Assembly: GCA_009835395.1 (NCBI GenBank)
Contig: VXXM01000079.1
Coordinates: 1-64,000 of the forward strand
Length of the DNA: 64,000 bases
Reading direction: 5' to 3'
DNA from: Acidimicrobiia bacterium
Lineage (GTDB): Bacteria > Actinomycetota > Acidimicrobiia > Acidimicrobiales > CATQHL01
Position 1 is the first letter of the stretch. Each line of letters begins with the position of its first letter. Positions 9,384 to 16,218 of the stretch are shown here, piece by piece. The position numbers and the translations under genes are program-made. The notes under the pieces were generated by a model. That model was not told the origin of the DNA and ran no database searches. It saw only the letters and a list, made by a program, of their open reading frames with translations.

Positions 9384-9803
9384 CTAGGCAACGATCTCGA
9401 CGTTGCGATTCTCGGCGCGCAGCGCTTCCTCCAGCCGGGGCGCGGGTGCTGACAGGTAGACGTCTGCCTGGAGATGGATCGCGGCGGCGAGTACTTCGAT
9501 GCCCAGCGCGTTGAGTCGATGGCGGCGGCTCAGCTGGCCGATCAGTGGCCCCAGGGTCCGCAAGTTCGTCAGCCCGATCTCATCGGGAAGCTCCAGCAGT
9601 GCGCGCAGCGCCTGGGTGTGCAGCGCCTCGGACAGGGCGGCAAACGAACTTGACAGCACGCCGGTGGGTCCGGCGGAACTCAGGACGGCCCGGCACAATC
9701 GCACGTACCAGTAGCCGGTAGTCCAGACGGCCTCGGCGCGTTGTGGCGGATCGCCGCCACCGAGCAGGGTGACCAACAGCCGGTCGTCGACCAGTTGGGT
9801 CAC
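9384..9803 (-). CDS. PIN-like protein paired with AbrB-type antitoxin (putative toxin)
   Basis: The gene encodes 139 residues from a GTG at 9803 that overlaps the TGA of the upstream AbrB-type gene (GTGA, 4 nt). That exact coupling overrides the longer track start at 9851. The sequence starts VTQLVDDRLLVTLLGG and ends with LNALGIEVLAAAIHLQADVYLSAPAPRLEEAL. This layout resembles a PIN domain (N-terminal Asp strand, C-terminal helix-strand-helix), but the usual acidic residue after the last strand is replaced (YLSAPAP instead of T-x-D). It is therefore either a diverged PIN toxin or a catalytically altered homologue. Tandem arrangement with a SpoVT/AbrB protein supports a type II toxin-antitoxin role, but this is inference. 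Confidence 0.6.
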   Translation of the reverse strand: MTQLVDDRLLVTLLGGGDPPQRAEAVWTTGYWYVRLCRAVLSSAGPTGVLSSSFAALSEALHTQALRALLELPDEIGLTNLRTLGPLIGQLSRRHRLNALGIEVLAAAIHLQADVYLSAPAPRLEEALRAENRNVEIVA

Positions 9804-10042
9804 TCGTTGGCCAGTTCGGGATCCCCGAACCCGTCCCGAGCCACCTCCCAATCCTCCCCAGAGACGGAGCTCAGGAGTTCGCGGCGGAGCCTCCCGACGC
9901 CACCGGGGACGAGCAGCACCGCCTCACCGATGTCGAGGTAGCCCACGCTGCCGCCTTCCTCGAGCCCCCAGCGCCGCCGCGTTGCCGCCGGCAGGCTCAT
10001 CTGCCCCCGCCCCGACACTCGCAAGTCACCCGCGCTCGACAT
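9800..10042 (-). CDS. AbrB/MazE-type antitoxin or transcription regulator
   Basis: This 80-residue protein has a SpoVT/AbrB swapped-hairpin DNA-binding domain at the N-terminus: LRVSGRGQMSLPAATRRRWGLEEGGSVGYLDIGEAVLLVP. The typical G-x-h-x-LP-x-x-h-R-x-x-h-G-h pattern is visible. The C-terminal tail is acidic, as expected for an antitoxin tail that contacts a toxin. It is translationally coupled to the PIN-like gene downstream. A palindromic site lies just upstream (10054-10080) and is a likely autoregulatory operator. Confidence 0.8.
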   Translation of the reverse strand: MSSAGDLRVSGRGQMSLPAATRRRWGLEEGGSVGYLDIGEAVLLVPGGVGRLRRELLSSVSGEDWEVARDGFGDPELANE

Positions 10043-10053
10043 GCCACGAGCTT

Positions 10054-10080
10054 ACAAGGTGAAGCAAGCACTTGCCTTGT
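10054..10080. promoter_or_regulatory. Nested palindrome upstream of AbrB/PIN-like pair
   Basis: GCAAG-CA-CTTGC (10064-10075) is a perfect inverted repeat lying inside a wider one, ACAAGG (10054-10059) with CCTTGT (10075-10080). It sits 12 nt upstream of the AbrB start codon and between divergent genes, where an antitoxin operator is expected. AbrB-family antitoxins commonly bind such palindromes. Binding is inferred. Confidence 0.5.
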
Positions 10081-10170
10081 GGCATGGATCGGCCGAGGGG
10101 CATCGGCGCTCGCGCCGCTCGGAGCCCGGAGGCGCCGCCGTGCGCTCCGTCAGCCGGTAGCGTCGGCCGC

Positions 10171-11109
10171 ATGAACGAGTCGACGACTTCTGAAATCGAC
10201 GGTGTGGAGGACGTCGGCGCTGGCACGGCGTCTGGGATCGTGTCCGTGGAGACCCGACCCGCCAAGACCTTGCCGGGGATCCTCGGGGTGCTCTTGGCGC
10301 TAGTGGGGTTGGGGCTGGTCGTCGGCGGCGGATTCGGCGTCACCGAGGTGGGGGGTCTGGCCGCGCTCATTCCGATCGGGGTGCTCCTGTTCATTCTGTC
10401 GTTGCCGGGGCAGTACGTGGTGCAGCCCAACCAGGCGCTGGTGCTCATCATGTTCGGCCGCTACCGGGGGACGGTCACCGAGGCCGGCTGGTACCTGGCG
10501 AACCCGTTCACGCGCGCCGAAACGCGCAAGGTGTCCCTGCGGGTGCACAACTTCACGACCAGCGTGTCGAAGGTGAACGACGCCGAGGGCAACCCCATCG
10601 AGATCTCCGCGGTGGTCGTGTGGCGGGTGGTGGACACGGCCCGGGCCATCTTCGATGTGGATGACTTCGAGGACTTCGTGTACGTGCAGAGCGAGACCGC
10701 CATTCGCCACCTGGGCACGCAGTATCCCTACGACGACTTCGACGGCGACAGGGTGTCCCTGCGCGCCGATCCCGACACCGTCGCCGCGACGCTGCACGAA
10801 GAGGTACAGGCCCGGCTGGACCGCGCCGGTGTGGAGGTCATCGAGACCCGCCTCAATCACCTGGCCTACGCCACCGAGATCGCCGAGGCGATGCTGCGCC
10901 GCCAGCAGGCCGCGGCGGTTGTGGCCGCCCGGCGCACGATTGTCGAGGGCGCCGTGGGGATGGTGGAGGACGCCCTGGAGTTACTGGCGGAGCGTTCGGT
11001 GGTGGAGTTGGATCAGGACGCCAAGGCGTCGCTGGTGGCGAACCTGCTGGTGGTGCTGACCAGCGAGCAGCAGACCACACCGGTTGTGAACACCGGCGTG
11101 ACAGGCTGA
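10171..11109 (+). CDS. SPFH / band 7 domain membrane protein
   Basis: This 312-residue protein has two hydrophobic segments near the N-terminus (about residues 32-55 and 60-75). A stomatin/prohibitin/flotillin domain follows: GQYVVQPNQALVLIMFGRYRGTV, then TRKVSLRVHNFTT, EISAVVVWRVVDTARA and an alpha-helical region with LRRQQAAAVVAARRTIVEGAV. SPFH proteins form oligomeric membrane scaffolds linked to membrane stress and proteolysis. The start is placed at the ATG at 10171 (MNESTTSEID) rather than the track start at 10072, whose first 33 residues look non-coding. It lies 8 nt upstream of the MetY-like gene, so co-transcription is likely. Confidence 0.85.
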   Translation: MNESTTSEIDGVEDVGAGTASGIVSVETRPAKTLPGILGVLLALVGLGLVVGGGFGVTEVGGLAALIPIGVLLFILSLPGQYVVQPNQALVLIMFGRYRGTVTEAGWYLANPFTRAETRKVSLRVHNFTTSVSKVNDAEGNPIEISAVVVWRVVDTARAIFDVDDFEDFVYVQSETAIRHLGTQYPYDDFDGDRVSLRADPDTVAATLHEEVQARLDRAGVEVIETRLNHLAYATEIAEAMLRRQQAAAVVAARRTIVEGAVGMVEDALELLAERSVVELDQDAKASLVANLLVVLTSEQQTTPVVNTGVTG

Positions 11110-11117
11110 AGCCGTCC

Positions 11118-12410
11118 ATGGCGGATCGGGATTGGGGGTTTCGGACGCGGGCGCTGCATGCCGGCGGGCGCCCGGATCCGGGGACCGGGGCGCGGACCAC
11201 GCCGATCTACTACACCAGCGCCTTCGTGTTCGAGGACACCGCCGATGCGGCCGACCTCTTCGCTCTCCAGAAGTACGGCTCCATCTACACGCGGATCTCG
11301 AACCCCACCGTCAACGTGTTCGAGGAGCGGATGGCGAACCTGGAGGGCGGAATCGGGGCTGTGGCCACCTCCAGCGGCCAGTCGGCCCAGTTCCTCGCCC
11401 TCACGTCGCTGGCCGGCGCCGGCGATCACATCGTCTCGGCCGCCGGGCTGTACGGCGGCACGTATATGCAGTTCGACGTGACGCTGCGCCGCCTTGGCAT
11501 CGAGACCACTTTCGTCGGCGGCACCGACCCCGACGACTTCGCCGCCGCCATCGGCGACAGCACGAAGCTGCTCTTCACCGAGATCATCGCCAATCCGGCG
11601 GGCCAGATCGCCGACCTGAGCGGCCTCGCCGAGGTTGCCCGGGCGCACGGCCTGCCGCTGGTCGTGGACTCGACGTTCGCCACCCCGTACCTCTGCCGAC
11701 CGTTGGAGTTCGGCGCCGACATCGTCGTGCACTCGGCCACGAAGTTCCTGTGCGGGCACGGCACCACCATCGCCGGGGTGGTCGCCGAGGCCGGTCGCTT
11801 CGACTGGGGGTCGGGGCGGTTCCCGAGCTTCACCGAGCCGGTGGCGAGCTACAACGGGCTGCGCTGGTGGGACAACTTCGGCGAGTACGCCTTCTGCACC
11901 AGGCTGCGGGCCGAGCAGATGCGCGACGTGGGCGCCTGCCTGTCACCCTTCGACGCCTTCTTCCTGCTGGGTGGCCTTGAGACGCTGCCACTGCGCATGG
12001 ACGCCCACGTGGCCAACGCCCGCGCCGTCGCCGAATGGCTCGACGCCGACGACCGGGTGGCCTGGGTGCGCTGGGCCGGCCTGCCCGACCATCCCCACCA
12101 CGAGCGGGCCCAGCGGTACCTGCCCAAGGGACCCGGCTCCATCTTCACCTTCGGCGTCGAGGGCGGCCGGGAGGCCGGGGCCAGGTTCATCGAGGCGCTG
12201 CGGCTCGTGTCCCACCTGGCCAACGTCGGCGACGCCAAGACACTCGTCATCCACCCGGCCTCCACCACCCACCAGCAGCTCTCCGAGGCCGACCTGGCTG
12301 CCACAGGCGTGTCGGCCGACATGGTGCGGCTCTCCGTCGGCCTCGAGGACACAGACGACATCATCTGGGACCTCGACCAGGCCCTCGCCGCCGCTGTGGG
12401 CCGTGCCTGA
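11118..12410 (+). CDS. O-acetylhomoserine sulfhydrylase-type PLP enzyme (Cys/Met metabolism family)
   Basis: This 430-residue fold-type I PLP enzyme of the Cys/Met-metabolism family begins FRTRALHAGGRPDPGTGARTTPIYYTSAF. The Schiff-base lysine is K209 in HSATKFLCGHGTTIAGVV. The length and YGGTYMQFDVTLRRLGIET region fit O-acetyl- or O-succinylhomoserine sulfhydrylase (MetY/MetZ) better than cystathionine gamma-synthase. It would make homocysteine from acylated homoserine and sulfide. The next gene starts 8 nt before its stop, indicating translational coupling to a CoA-binding protein, an arrangement seen for other MetY homologues. No SAM or B12 riboswitch is visible upstream. Confidence 0.88.
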   Translation: MADRDWGFRTRALHAGGRPDPGTGARTTPIYYTSAFVFEDTADAADLFALQKYGSIYTRISNPTVNVFEERMANLEGGIGAVATSSGQSAQFLALTSLAGAGDHIVSAAGLYGGTYMQFDVTLRRLGIETTFVGGTDPDDFAAAIGDSTKLLFTEIIANPAGQIADLSGLAEVARAHGLPLVVDSTFATPYLCRPLEFGADIVVHSATKFLCGHGTTIAGVVAEAGRFDWGSGRFPSFTEPVASYNGLRWWDNFGEYAFCTRLRAEQMRDVGACLSPFDAFFLLGGLETLPLRMDAHVANARAVAEWLDADDRVAWVRWAGLPDHPHHERAQRYLPKGPGSIFTFGVEGGREAGARFIEALRLVSHLANVGDAKTLVIHPASTTHQQLSEADLAATGVSADMVRLSVGLEDTDDIIWDLDQALAAAVGRA

Positions 12411-12900
12411 GTATCCCCCCGTCGAGGGCTGGACGCCGCCCGACGCCGGCCAGCGTTGGGACATCATCCGCCGGTCGCGGACCGTCGCGGTCGTGGGTGC
12501 CTCGGGCGACCGGGCGCGGGCCAGCAACTTCGTTGTCACCTACCTGCTGTCGTCGTCGGTGGACTTCGACGTGTACCTCGTCAATCCCCGCGAGCGGGAG
12601 ATCCTCGGCCGGACGGTCTACCCCTCGCTGGAGGCCCTGCCGGTGGTGCCGGACATCGTCGACGTGTTCCGACGCTCCGAGGGCCTGCCCGACGTGGCCG
12701 CCGAGGCCATCGCCGTCGGCGCCGGGGTCTTCTGGGCGCAACTAGGTCTGTGGAGCCCCGAAGCCGCCCGGCTCTGCCTGGCCGCCGGTCTCGACGTGGT
12801 CATGAACCGCTGCCTGAAGATCGAGCACGCCAGATTCTCCGGCGGTCTGACCCGCGCCGGGTTCGACACGGGCGTCATCTCGTCCCGACGCCACCTGTGA
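12403..12900 (+). CDS. CoA-binding domain protein (YccU-like)
   Basis: This 165-residue protein has a Rossmann-like CoA-binding domain: TVAVVGASGDRARASNFVVTYLL near residues 27-49, then VYLVNPREREILGRTVYPSLEALP and GAGVFWAQLGLWSPEAARLCLAAGLDVVMNRCLKIEH. It is the small stand-alone type rather than an acyl-CoA synthetase. The start is a GTG at 12403 inside the end of metY, so the ORF-track entry at 11635 is a false extension. Coupling with MetY suggests a role linked to CoA or sulfur-amino-acid metabolism, but no activity is established for this subfamily. Confidence 0.82.
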   Translation: MPEYPPVEGWTPPDAGQRWDIIRRSRTVAVVGASGDRARASNFVVTYLLSSSVDFDVYLVNPREREILGRTVYPSLEALPVVPDIVDVFRRSEGLPDVAAEAIAVGAGVFWAQLGLWSPEAARLCLAAGLDVVMNRCLKIEHARFSGGLTRAGFDTGVISSRRHL

Positions 12901-12935
12901 GGGCCGGCGTTCGACGACGGATCGGAGGGCGAACC

Positions 12936-13718
12936 ATGCCCAATGAGCGGTCCATAGAACTGGAGATCGAGGTTCCCGGGCGGCCCGAGGAGGTGTGGCA
13001 AGCGGTGGCCACCGGTCCGGGGATCTCCTCGTGGTATGTGCCGCACACCGTCGAGGAGCGCGCCGGGGGAGCGGGCACGGCGTCGTTCGGGCCAGAGCCG
13101 GAGATGCAGATCACCGGACGGGTGGCGGTCTGGGAGCCACCGCGCCGCGTGGTCTTCGACGGCGGCGAGGGCGTCGACGGACTGGCCTTCGAGTGGACTG
13201 TGGAGCCGCGGGGTGACGACAGCTGTCTGGTGCGGCTGGTCAACTCGGGGTTCGGCACCGGTCCAGAGCACGACGCCCAACGCGAGGGCATGACCGAGGG
13301 CTGGCGGCTGTTCATGCTCAACCTGCGGCTGCACCTGGAGCACTTCGCCGGCCGGACTGCCACCGCGGTGCTTCCGATGGCGCTGTGGGCCGGGCCCAGG
13401 GAGGCAGCCTGGCGAGCGCTGAGCAGCGGTCTGAGCATCCCGGCGGCTCCGGCCGTCGGTGACCGCATCGAGGTCACGGCGGCCGACGCCCCCGAGTTAG
13501 CGGGCACCGTCGTCGACGTGGACCCGCGCTGGGTAGCCATGATCGTGGATCGACCCGCCCTCGGCACCGCCTTCCTGGCCGTCGAGGGCGACGGCGACCA
13601 CGTCACCGTGTCGATCTGGTCATACCTCTATGGCCCCGACGGCGCCGCTGTAGCCACGCGCGACGACCCCCGCTGGCGTCAATGGCTCGCCGAGCGCGCC
13701 GCAACCCCCGGCTGCTGA
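12936..13718 (+). CDS. SRPBCC (START/AHSA1-like) domain protein
   Basis: The protein has 260 residues from the ATG at 12936, which follows GGAGGG. The N-terminal 140 residues form an AHSA1-type SRPBCC domain: IELEIEVPGRPEEVWQAVATGPGISSWYVPHTVEE, then GRVAVWEPPRRVVFDGGE and an amphipathic C-terminal helix with GWRLFMLNLRLHLEHF. The remaining 115 residues contain a second related-looking segment (AAWRALSSGLSIPAAPAVGDRIEV). SRPBCC domains bind hydrophobic ligands. It follows the MetY / CoA-binding pair by 35 nt on the same strand. Confidence 0.8.
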   Translation: MPNERSIELEIEVPGRPEEVWQAVATGPGISSWYVPHTVEERAGGAGTASFGPEPEMQITGRVAVWEPPRRVVFDGGEGVDGLAFEWTVEPRGDDSCLVRLVNSGFGTGPEHDAQREGMTEGWRLFMLNLRLHLEHFAGRTATAVLPMALWAGPREAAWRALSSGLSIPAAPAVGDRIEVTAADAPELAGTVVDVDPRWVAMIVDRPALGTAFLAVEGDGDHVTVSIWSYLYGPDGAAVATRDDPRWRQWLAERAATPGC

Positions 13719-13720
13719 GT

Positions 13721-14137
13721 TCAGAGCGAGCCTCGCGGGGCAACCCACTCACAACGTTGGCCAGTGACTTCGGCGATGCGGTCGTAGTCGGCGTCGTAGT
13801 GGAGGACCGCGAGGCCGTTGAGTTCGGCCGTCGCGGCGATCAGGAGGTCGGGTAGCGGCAGGCGGTGGCGGCCTTCTTGGGCCAGCCGACGCTGGACGTC
13901 CACGGCCCGGTCCGTCACTTCGGGAGTCAGCGGAAACGACGGCAGCGCCCGGCGCTCGGCCAGAACGTCCTCGTAGTCGGCCGGCGAGCGGGCGCTGTAG
14001 AGGACCGCTAGGTCGACGATCGGCGTCGTGGCCACCAGCCCGTCGACGAGCAGCGGCCCCATCCGACGGGCCACGGTCGGGTGATGGAGCCGGGCGAGGG
14101 CGCTCTTGTCGGCCAGGTACAGCGGCGCTACCGCCAT
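13721..14137 (-). CDS. VapC-type PIN-domain toxin ribonuclease
   Basis: This 138-residue PIN domain starts LYLADKSALARL (acidic D10), has a middle block TTPIVDLAVLYSAR, a third acidic site in LPDLLIAATAELNGLAVLHYD, and ends DADYDRIAEVTGQ. The acidic residues expected for Mg-dependent RNase activity are all present. The gene overlaps the antitoxin gene by 10 nt. VapC toxins usually cleave tRNA or rRNA; the target cannot be read from sequence. Confidence in the toxin class is high because of the paired antitoxin. Confidence 0.9.
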   Translation of the reverse strand: MAVAPLYLADKSALARLHHPTVARRMGPLLVDGLVATTPIVDLAVLYSARSPADYEDVLAERRALPSFPLTPEVTDRAVDVQRRLAQEGRHRLPLPDLLIAATAELNGLAVLHYDADYDRIAEVTGQRCEWVAPRGSL

Positions 14138-14334
14138 GCGCTCCGCATGACTTGCTCGTCAGCCAGGTCGGTTCCCTCACCGGCTTCGAGTCGCCGCAGG
14201 TGCCGGCGGCGCAACTCGCCGTCGATCACCTGCTGCAACGCGGCGTTGACGGCCTCCTTCATGGTCGCAGCCCCCGTCAGCACCCGCGCCTCAGCCAGCA
14301 GATCGTCGTCGATGTCGACCAGCCGTTTTGTCAC
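14128..14334 (-). CDS. VapB-type antitoxin
   Basis: This 68-residue protein has a ribbon-helix-helix N-terminus (MTKRLVDIDDDLLAEARVLTGAATMKEAVNAALQQVID), the layout of VapB antitoxins with the DUF2191-type motif. An Arg-rich helix RRRHLRRLEAGEG and a C-terminal tail follow, suited to binding VapC. The stop lies inside the start of the toxin gene, so the two are translationally coupled. An AT-rich inverted repeat directly upstream is a likely autorepression site. Confidence 0.88.
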   Translation of the reverse strand: MTKRLVDIDDDLLAEARVLTGAATMKEAVNAALQQVIDGELRRRHLRRLEAGEGTDLADEQVMRSAWR

Positions 14335-14342
14335 ACAGGCAG

Positions 14343-14371
14343 TATATCCGAATCGATTATCAGAGGATATA
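14343..14371. promoter_or_regulatory. Inverted repeat upstream of vapBC, likely operator/promoter
   Basis: TATATCC (14343-14349) and GGATATA (14365-14371) form a 7-bp inverted repeat with a 15-nt spacer, 8 nt upstream of the antitoxin start. It is one of the most AT-rich spots in the window, so it probably holds the -10 region as well as a VapB operator. Binding is inferred from position and symmetry. Confidence 0.5.
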
Positions 14372-14421
14372 TCAGGTTCGGGAGGCTCTCAGGACGACTC
14401 GGCTACGTGGACGCCGTGCCG

Positions 14422-15555
14422 CTACGCCCGGCTCACGCGGACGCCGAGGGTCGTGGGCTCGGTGGGCCGGTCGTGCCGCGAGCCGTCCAGGCGCTCGCGC
14501 AGCCTTTCGAGAAGGTCGGCCGGATCGAGGCCGGGCGCCGACCAGTCGACATACGGGATGAGATCCTCGAACCGATCGTTGAATTCCTCCAGCTGATCGT
14601 CGAGGTCCTCGAGCCACTTGTCGAGATACTCGTGCAGATCCTCGATCGAGAGGTCCGGCAGACCCTCGAACGAGAGGTCCGGCAGATCCTCGAACGGATT
14701 CTCGAACGTGAGGCCGGTTGAGGAGGTCCTCTTGGTGATGACGGTCACGAGTTCCTCGCCGGTCCCGGGATGCTCGAAGACGACGGTGACCGAGCCGTCG
14801 TCGTTCTGCGTGAGGTGGACTCCGTCGGGAACGGGACCACCCTCGAACGCCTCAGGCTCTAACTCGTAGACGGGAGCATCGGCGACGAGGTCCCACAGGG
14901 TCATGCCGCCCGGGGGTTCGTCGAATCGGAGTTCGTAGCCGTCCTTGGCGATCCGGCCCTTGAAGAAGTGTTCGAAAGGCGCTTCGGGGCACGGGCACTT
15001 GCACTTGGTGTCCGTGAGAGCGAGCGTCTCGCAGCCGGCTGGCTCCGTCTCCGGATCATGCGCTTGCTCCGCCGGCCCTTCGGTGGTTCTGGAGGCCGGC
15101 TCGGGATCGACGAGCCCGGCATCGGATGCGGCGTCATCGGAGCGCTCCGGCGCGGCGGGCTGTGGATCTGCGGGCGTCGACTCGACGGGCGCTGGGTCTT
15201 CAGGTGGCACCGCGGAGGGTTGCGGATCTGCTGCACGGGAATTGCCGGACTCGGGTGTCGCCGGTGCCGCTGCACTGGTCGCCGGTGCCGTGGCGACGCG
15301 GACGCTTCCTCCGTCGTTGCCGAGCGTGTTCCAGGCCACGAGGCTGCCTGCCAGCAGGGCCGCGGCCGCGGCGACGCCCACCAGCGTGTACCGGAGCCGC
15401 CGGGCGCTCGCCGCCGTGGCGGCCCGCTCGACGACGCCCGCCACCGGGGGAATCCGGTCCAGAGACTCCGACCGCCTGCCGATCGCCGCGCCCAGGTCGG
15501 CGCCGAGGGTCCGGTCGTGCTCGGCCGGTTGGCCAGTGTCGCGGTTCCCGTTCAT
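14422..15555 (-). CDS. Membrane-anchored ECF sigma partner (putative anti-sigma/sensor), short ectodomain form
   Basis: The protein has 377 residues. A 55-residue cytoplasmic part (DLGAAIGRRSESLDRIPPVAGVVERAA) is followed by one membrane helix (56-78), ending in AWNTLG. A Pro/Ala-rich extracellular linker runs to about 170, then a Cys cluster at 175, 185, 187 and 189. Residues 201-275 form a module (IAKDGYELRF to GEELVTVIT) shared with the 706-residue paralogue. An acidic amphipathic tail (284-333) has near-repeats of F-E-x-L-P-D-L-S. There is no HxxxCxxC zinc anti-sigma motif. It overlaps the sigma gene by 4 nt (ATGA). An anti-sigma or co-sensor role is inferred from pairing and topology. 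Confidence 0.65.
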   Translation of the reverse strand: MNGNRDTGQPAEHDRTLGADLGAAIGRRSESLDRIPPVAGVVERAATAASARRLRYTLVGVAAAAALLAGSLVAWNTLGNDGGSVRVATAPATSAAAPATPESGNSRAADPQPSAVPPEDPAPVESTPADPQPAAPERSDDAASDAGLVDPEPASRTTEGPAEQAHDPETEPAGCETLALTDTKCKCPCPEAPFEHFFKGRIAKDGYELRFDEPPGGMTLWDLVADAPVYELEPEAFEGGPVPDGVHLTQNDDGSVTVVFEHPGTGEELVTVITKRTSSTGLTFENPFEDLPDLSFEGLPDLSIEDLHEYLDKWLEDLDDQLEEFNDRFEDLIPYVDWSAPGLDPADLLERLRERLDGSRHDRPTEPTTLGVRVSRA

Positions 15556-16064
15556 CTGTCGATCACCTCCCGCAGTTGCGCGAGCCCTCCGGCGAGAAGG
15601 CTCTTGACGGTGCCGGGGCGGATGCCCATCGTCTCGGCGATCTCCTTCTCGGACAGATCGCCGTAGTAGCGCAGCACCAGGGCCGTCTTTCTCCTGGTGG
15701 GCAACCGCTCGAGGGCATCCAGCAGGTAGTCCTGCTGCGCCGGGGCCTGTTGCGGCTGCCCCGGCAGGATGCGGCGCCGCACTTCCCGCTTGCGCAACTC
15801 GCTGCGGGCGCCGTTCACGACCGCCGTGCGCAGGTAACCGCCGGGATTCCGGAGCCGGCCCCAGCGCTCGAACACCTTGGCGAAGGCGTCCTGGGCGATC
15901 TCCTCAGCCGCCTCGGGGGTGTCCAGGAGCCCGTAGGCGAGCCGCACCATGGCGAGGTACTCGGTCCGGTAGAACTCGTCGAAGGCCTCGGCGATCACGT
16001 GTTTATCCAATACCTCCGCCGGCGCCTCCGGTTCGCTGTACGTGGCGGCGGTGAGCGTTCCCAT
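15552..16064 (-). CDS. ECF RNA polymerase sigma factor (copy 1)
   Basis: This 170-residue sigma-70 family ECF factor has region 2 (FDEFYRTEYLAMVRLAYGLL, then EEIAQDAFAKVFERW) and region 4 (RLPTRRKTALVLRYYGDLSEKEIAETMGIRPGTVKSLL). It is about as long as typical SigE-type ECFs. The track start is a GTG at 16067; I prefer the adjacent ATG at 16064, which matches the paralogue (MGTL versus MGTF). It overlaps the membrane partner gene downstream. A promoter element conserved with copy 2 lies 7 nt upstream, implying autoregulation and a leaderless or nearly leaderless transcript. Confidence 0.92.
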   Translation of the reverse strand: MGTLTAATYSEPEAPAEVLDKHVIAEAFDEFYRTEYLAMVRLAYGLLDTPEAAEEIAQDAFAKVFERWGRLRNPGGYLRTAVVNGARSELRKREVRRRILPGQPQQAPAQQDYLLDALERLPTRRKTALVLRYYGDLSEKEIAETMGIRPGTVKSLLAGGLAQLREVIDR

Positions 16065-16071
16065 CACCCCT

Positions 16072-16099
16072 ACCGACGCACGACCGGAGTGATCGGTTC
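16072..16099 (-). promoter_or_regulatory. Putative autoregulatory ECF promoter, sigma copy 1
   Basis: On the minus strand GAACCGATC, a 12-nt spacer and CGTCGGT precede the sigma gene; the -10-like element ends 7 nt before the ATG. The same nonamer, the same spacer length and the same distance to ATG occur upstream of the paralogous sigma gene at 18848. The GAAC / CGTC pattern is typical for ECF promoters. That TSS position leaves no room for a ribosome-binding site. Confidence 0.65.
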
Positions 16100-16162
16100 A
16101 TCGGGCTCGCAGAAGTTCTGCGTAGTCGTCAGCACGCGGGATGTGCGATGTGCCGGCACGCG

Positions 16163-16192
16163 AGCGGGCCCCGCCGTCCGGCGGGGCCCGCT
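16163..16192 (-). terminator. Strong hairpin between the two sigma/sensor modules
   Basis: AGCGGGCCCCGCC and GGCGGGGCCCGCT form a perfect 13-bp stem around a GTCC loop, 27 nt past the stop of the 706-residue gene and before the promoter of sigma copy 1. There is no U-tract, as is usual in high-GC actinomycetes. It probably insulates the two modules from each other. Confidence 0.7.
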
Positions 16193-16218
16193 GGGGCATG
16201 GGGGAGATGTCTGGTGGC

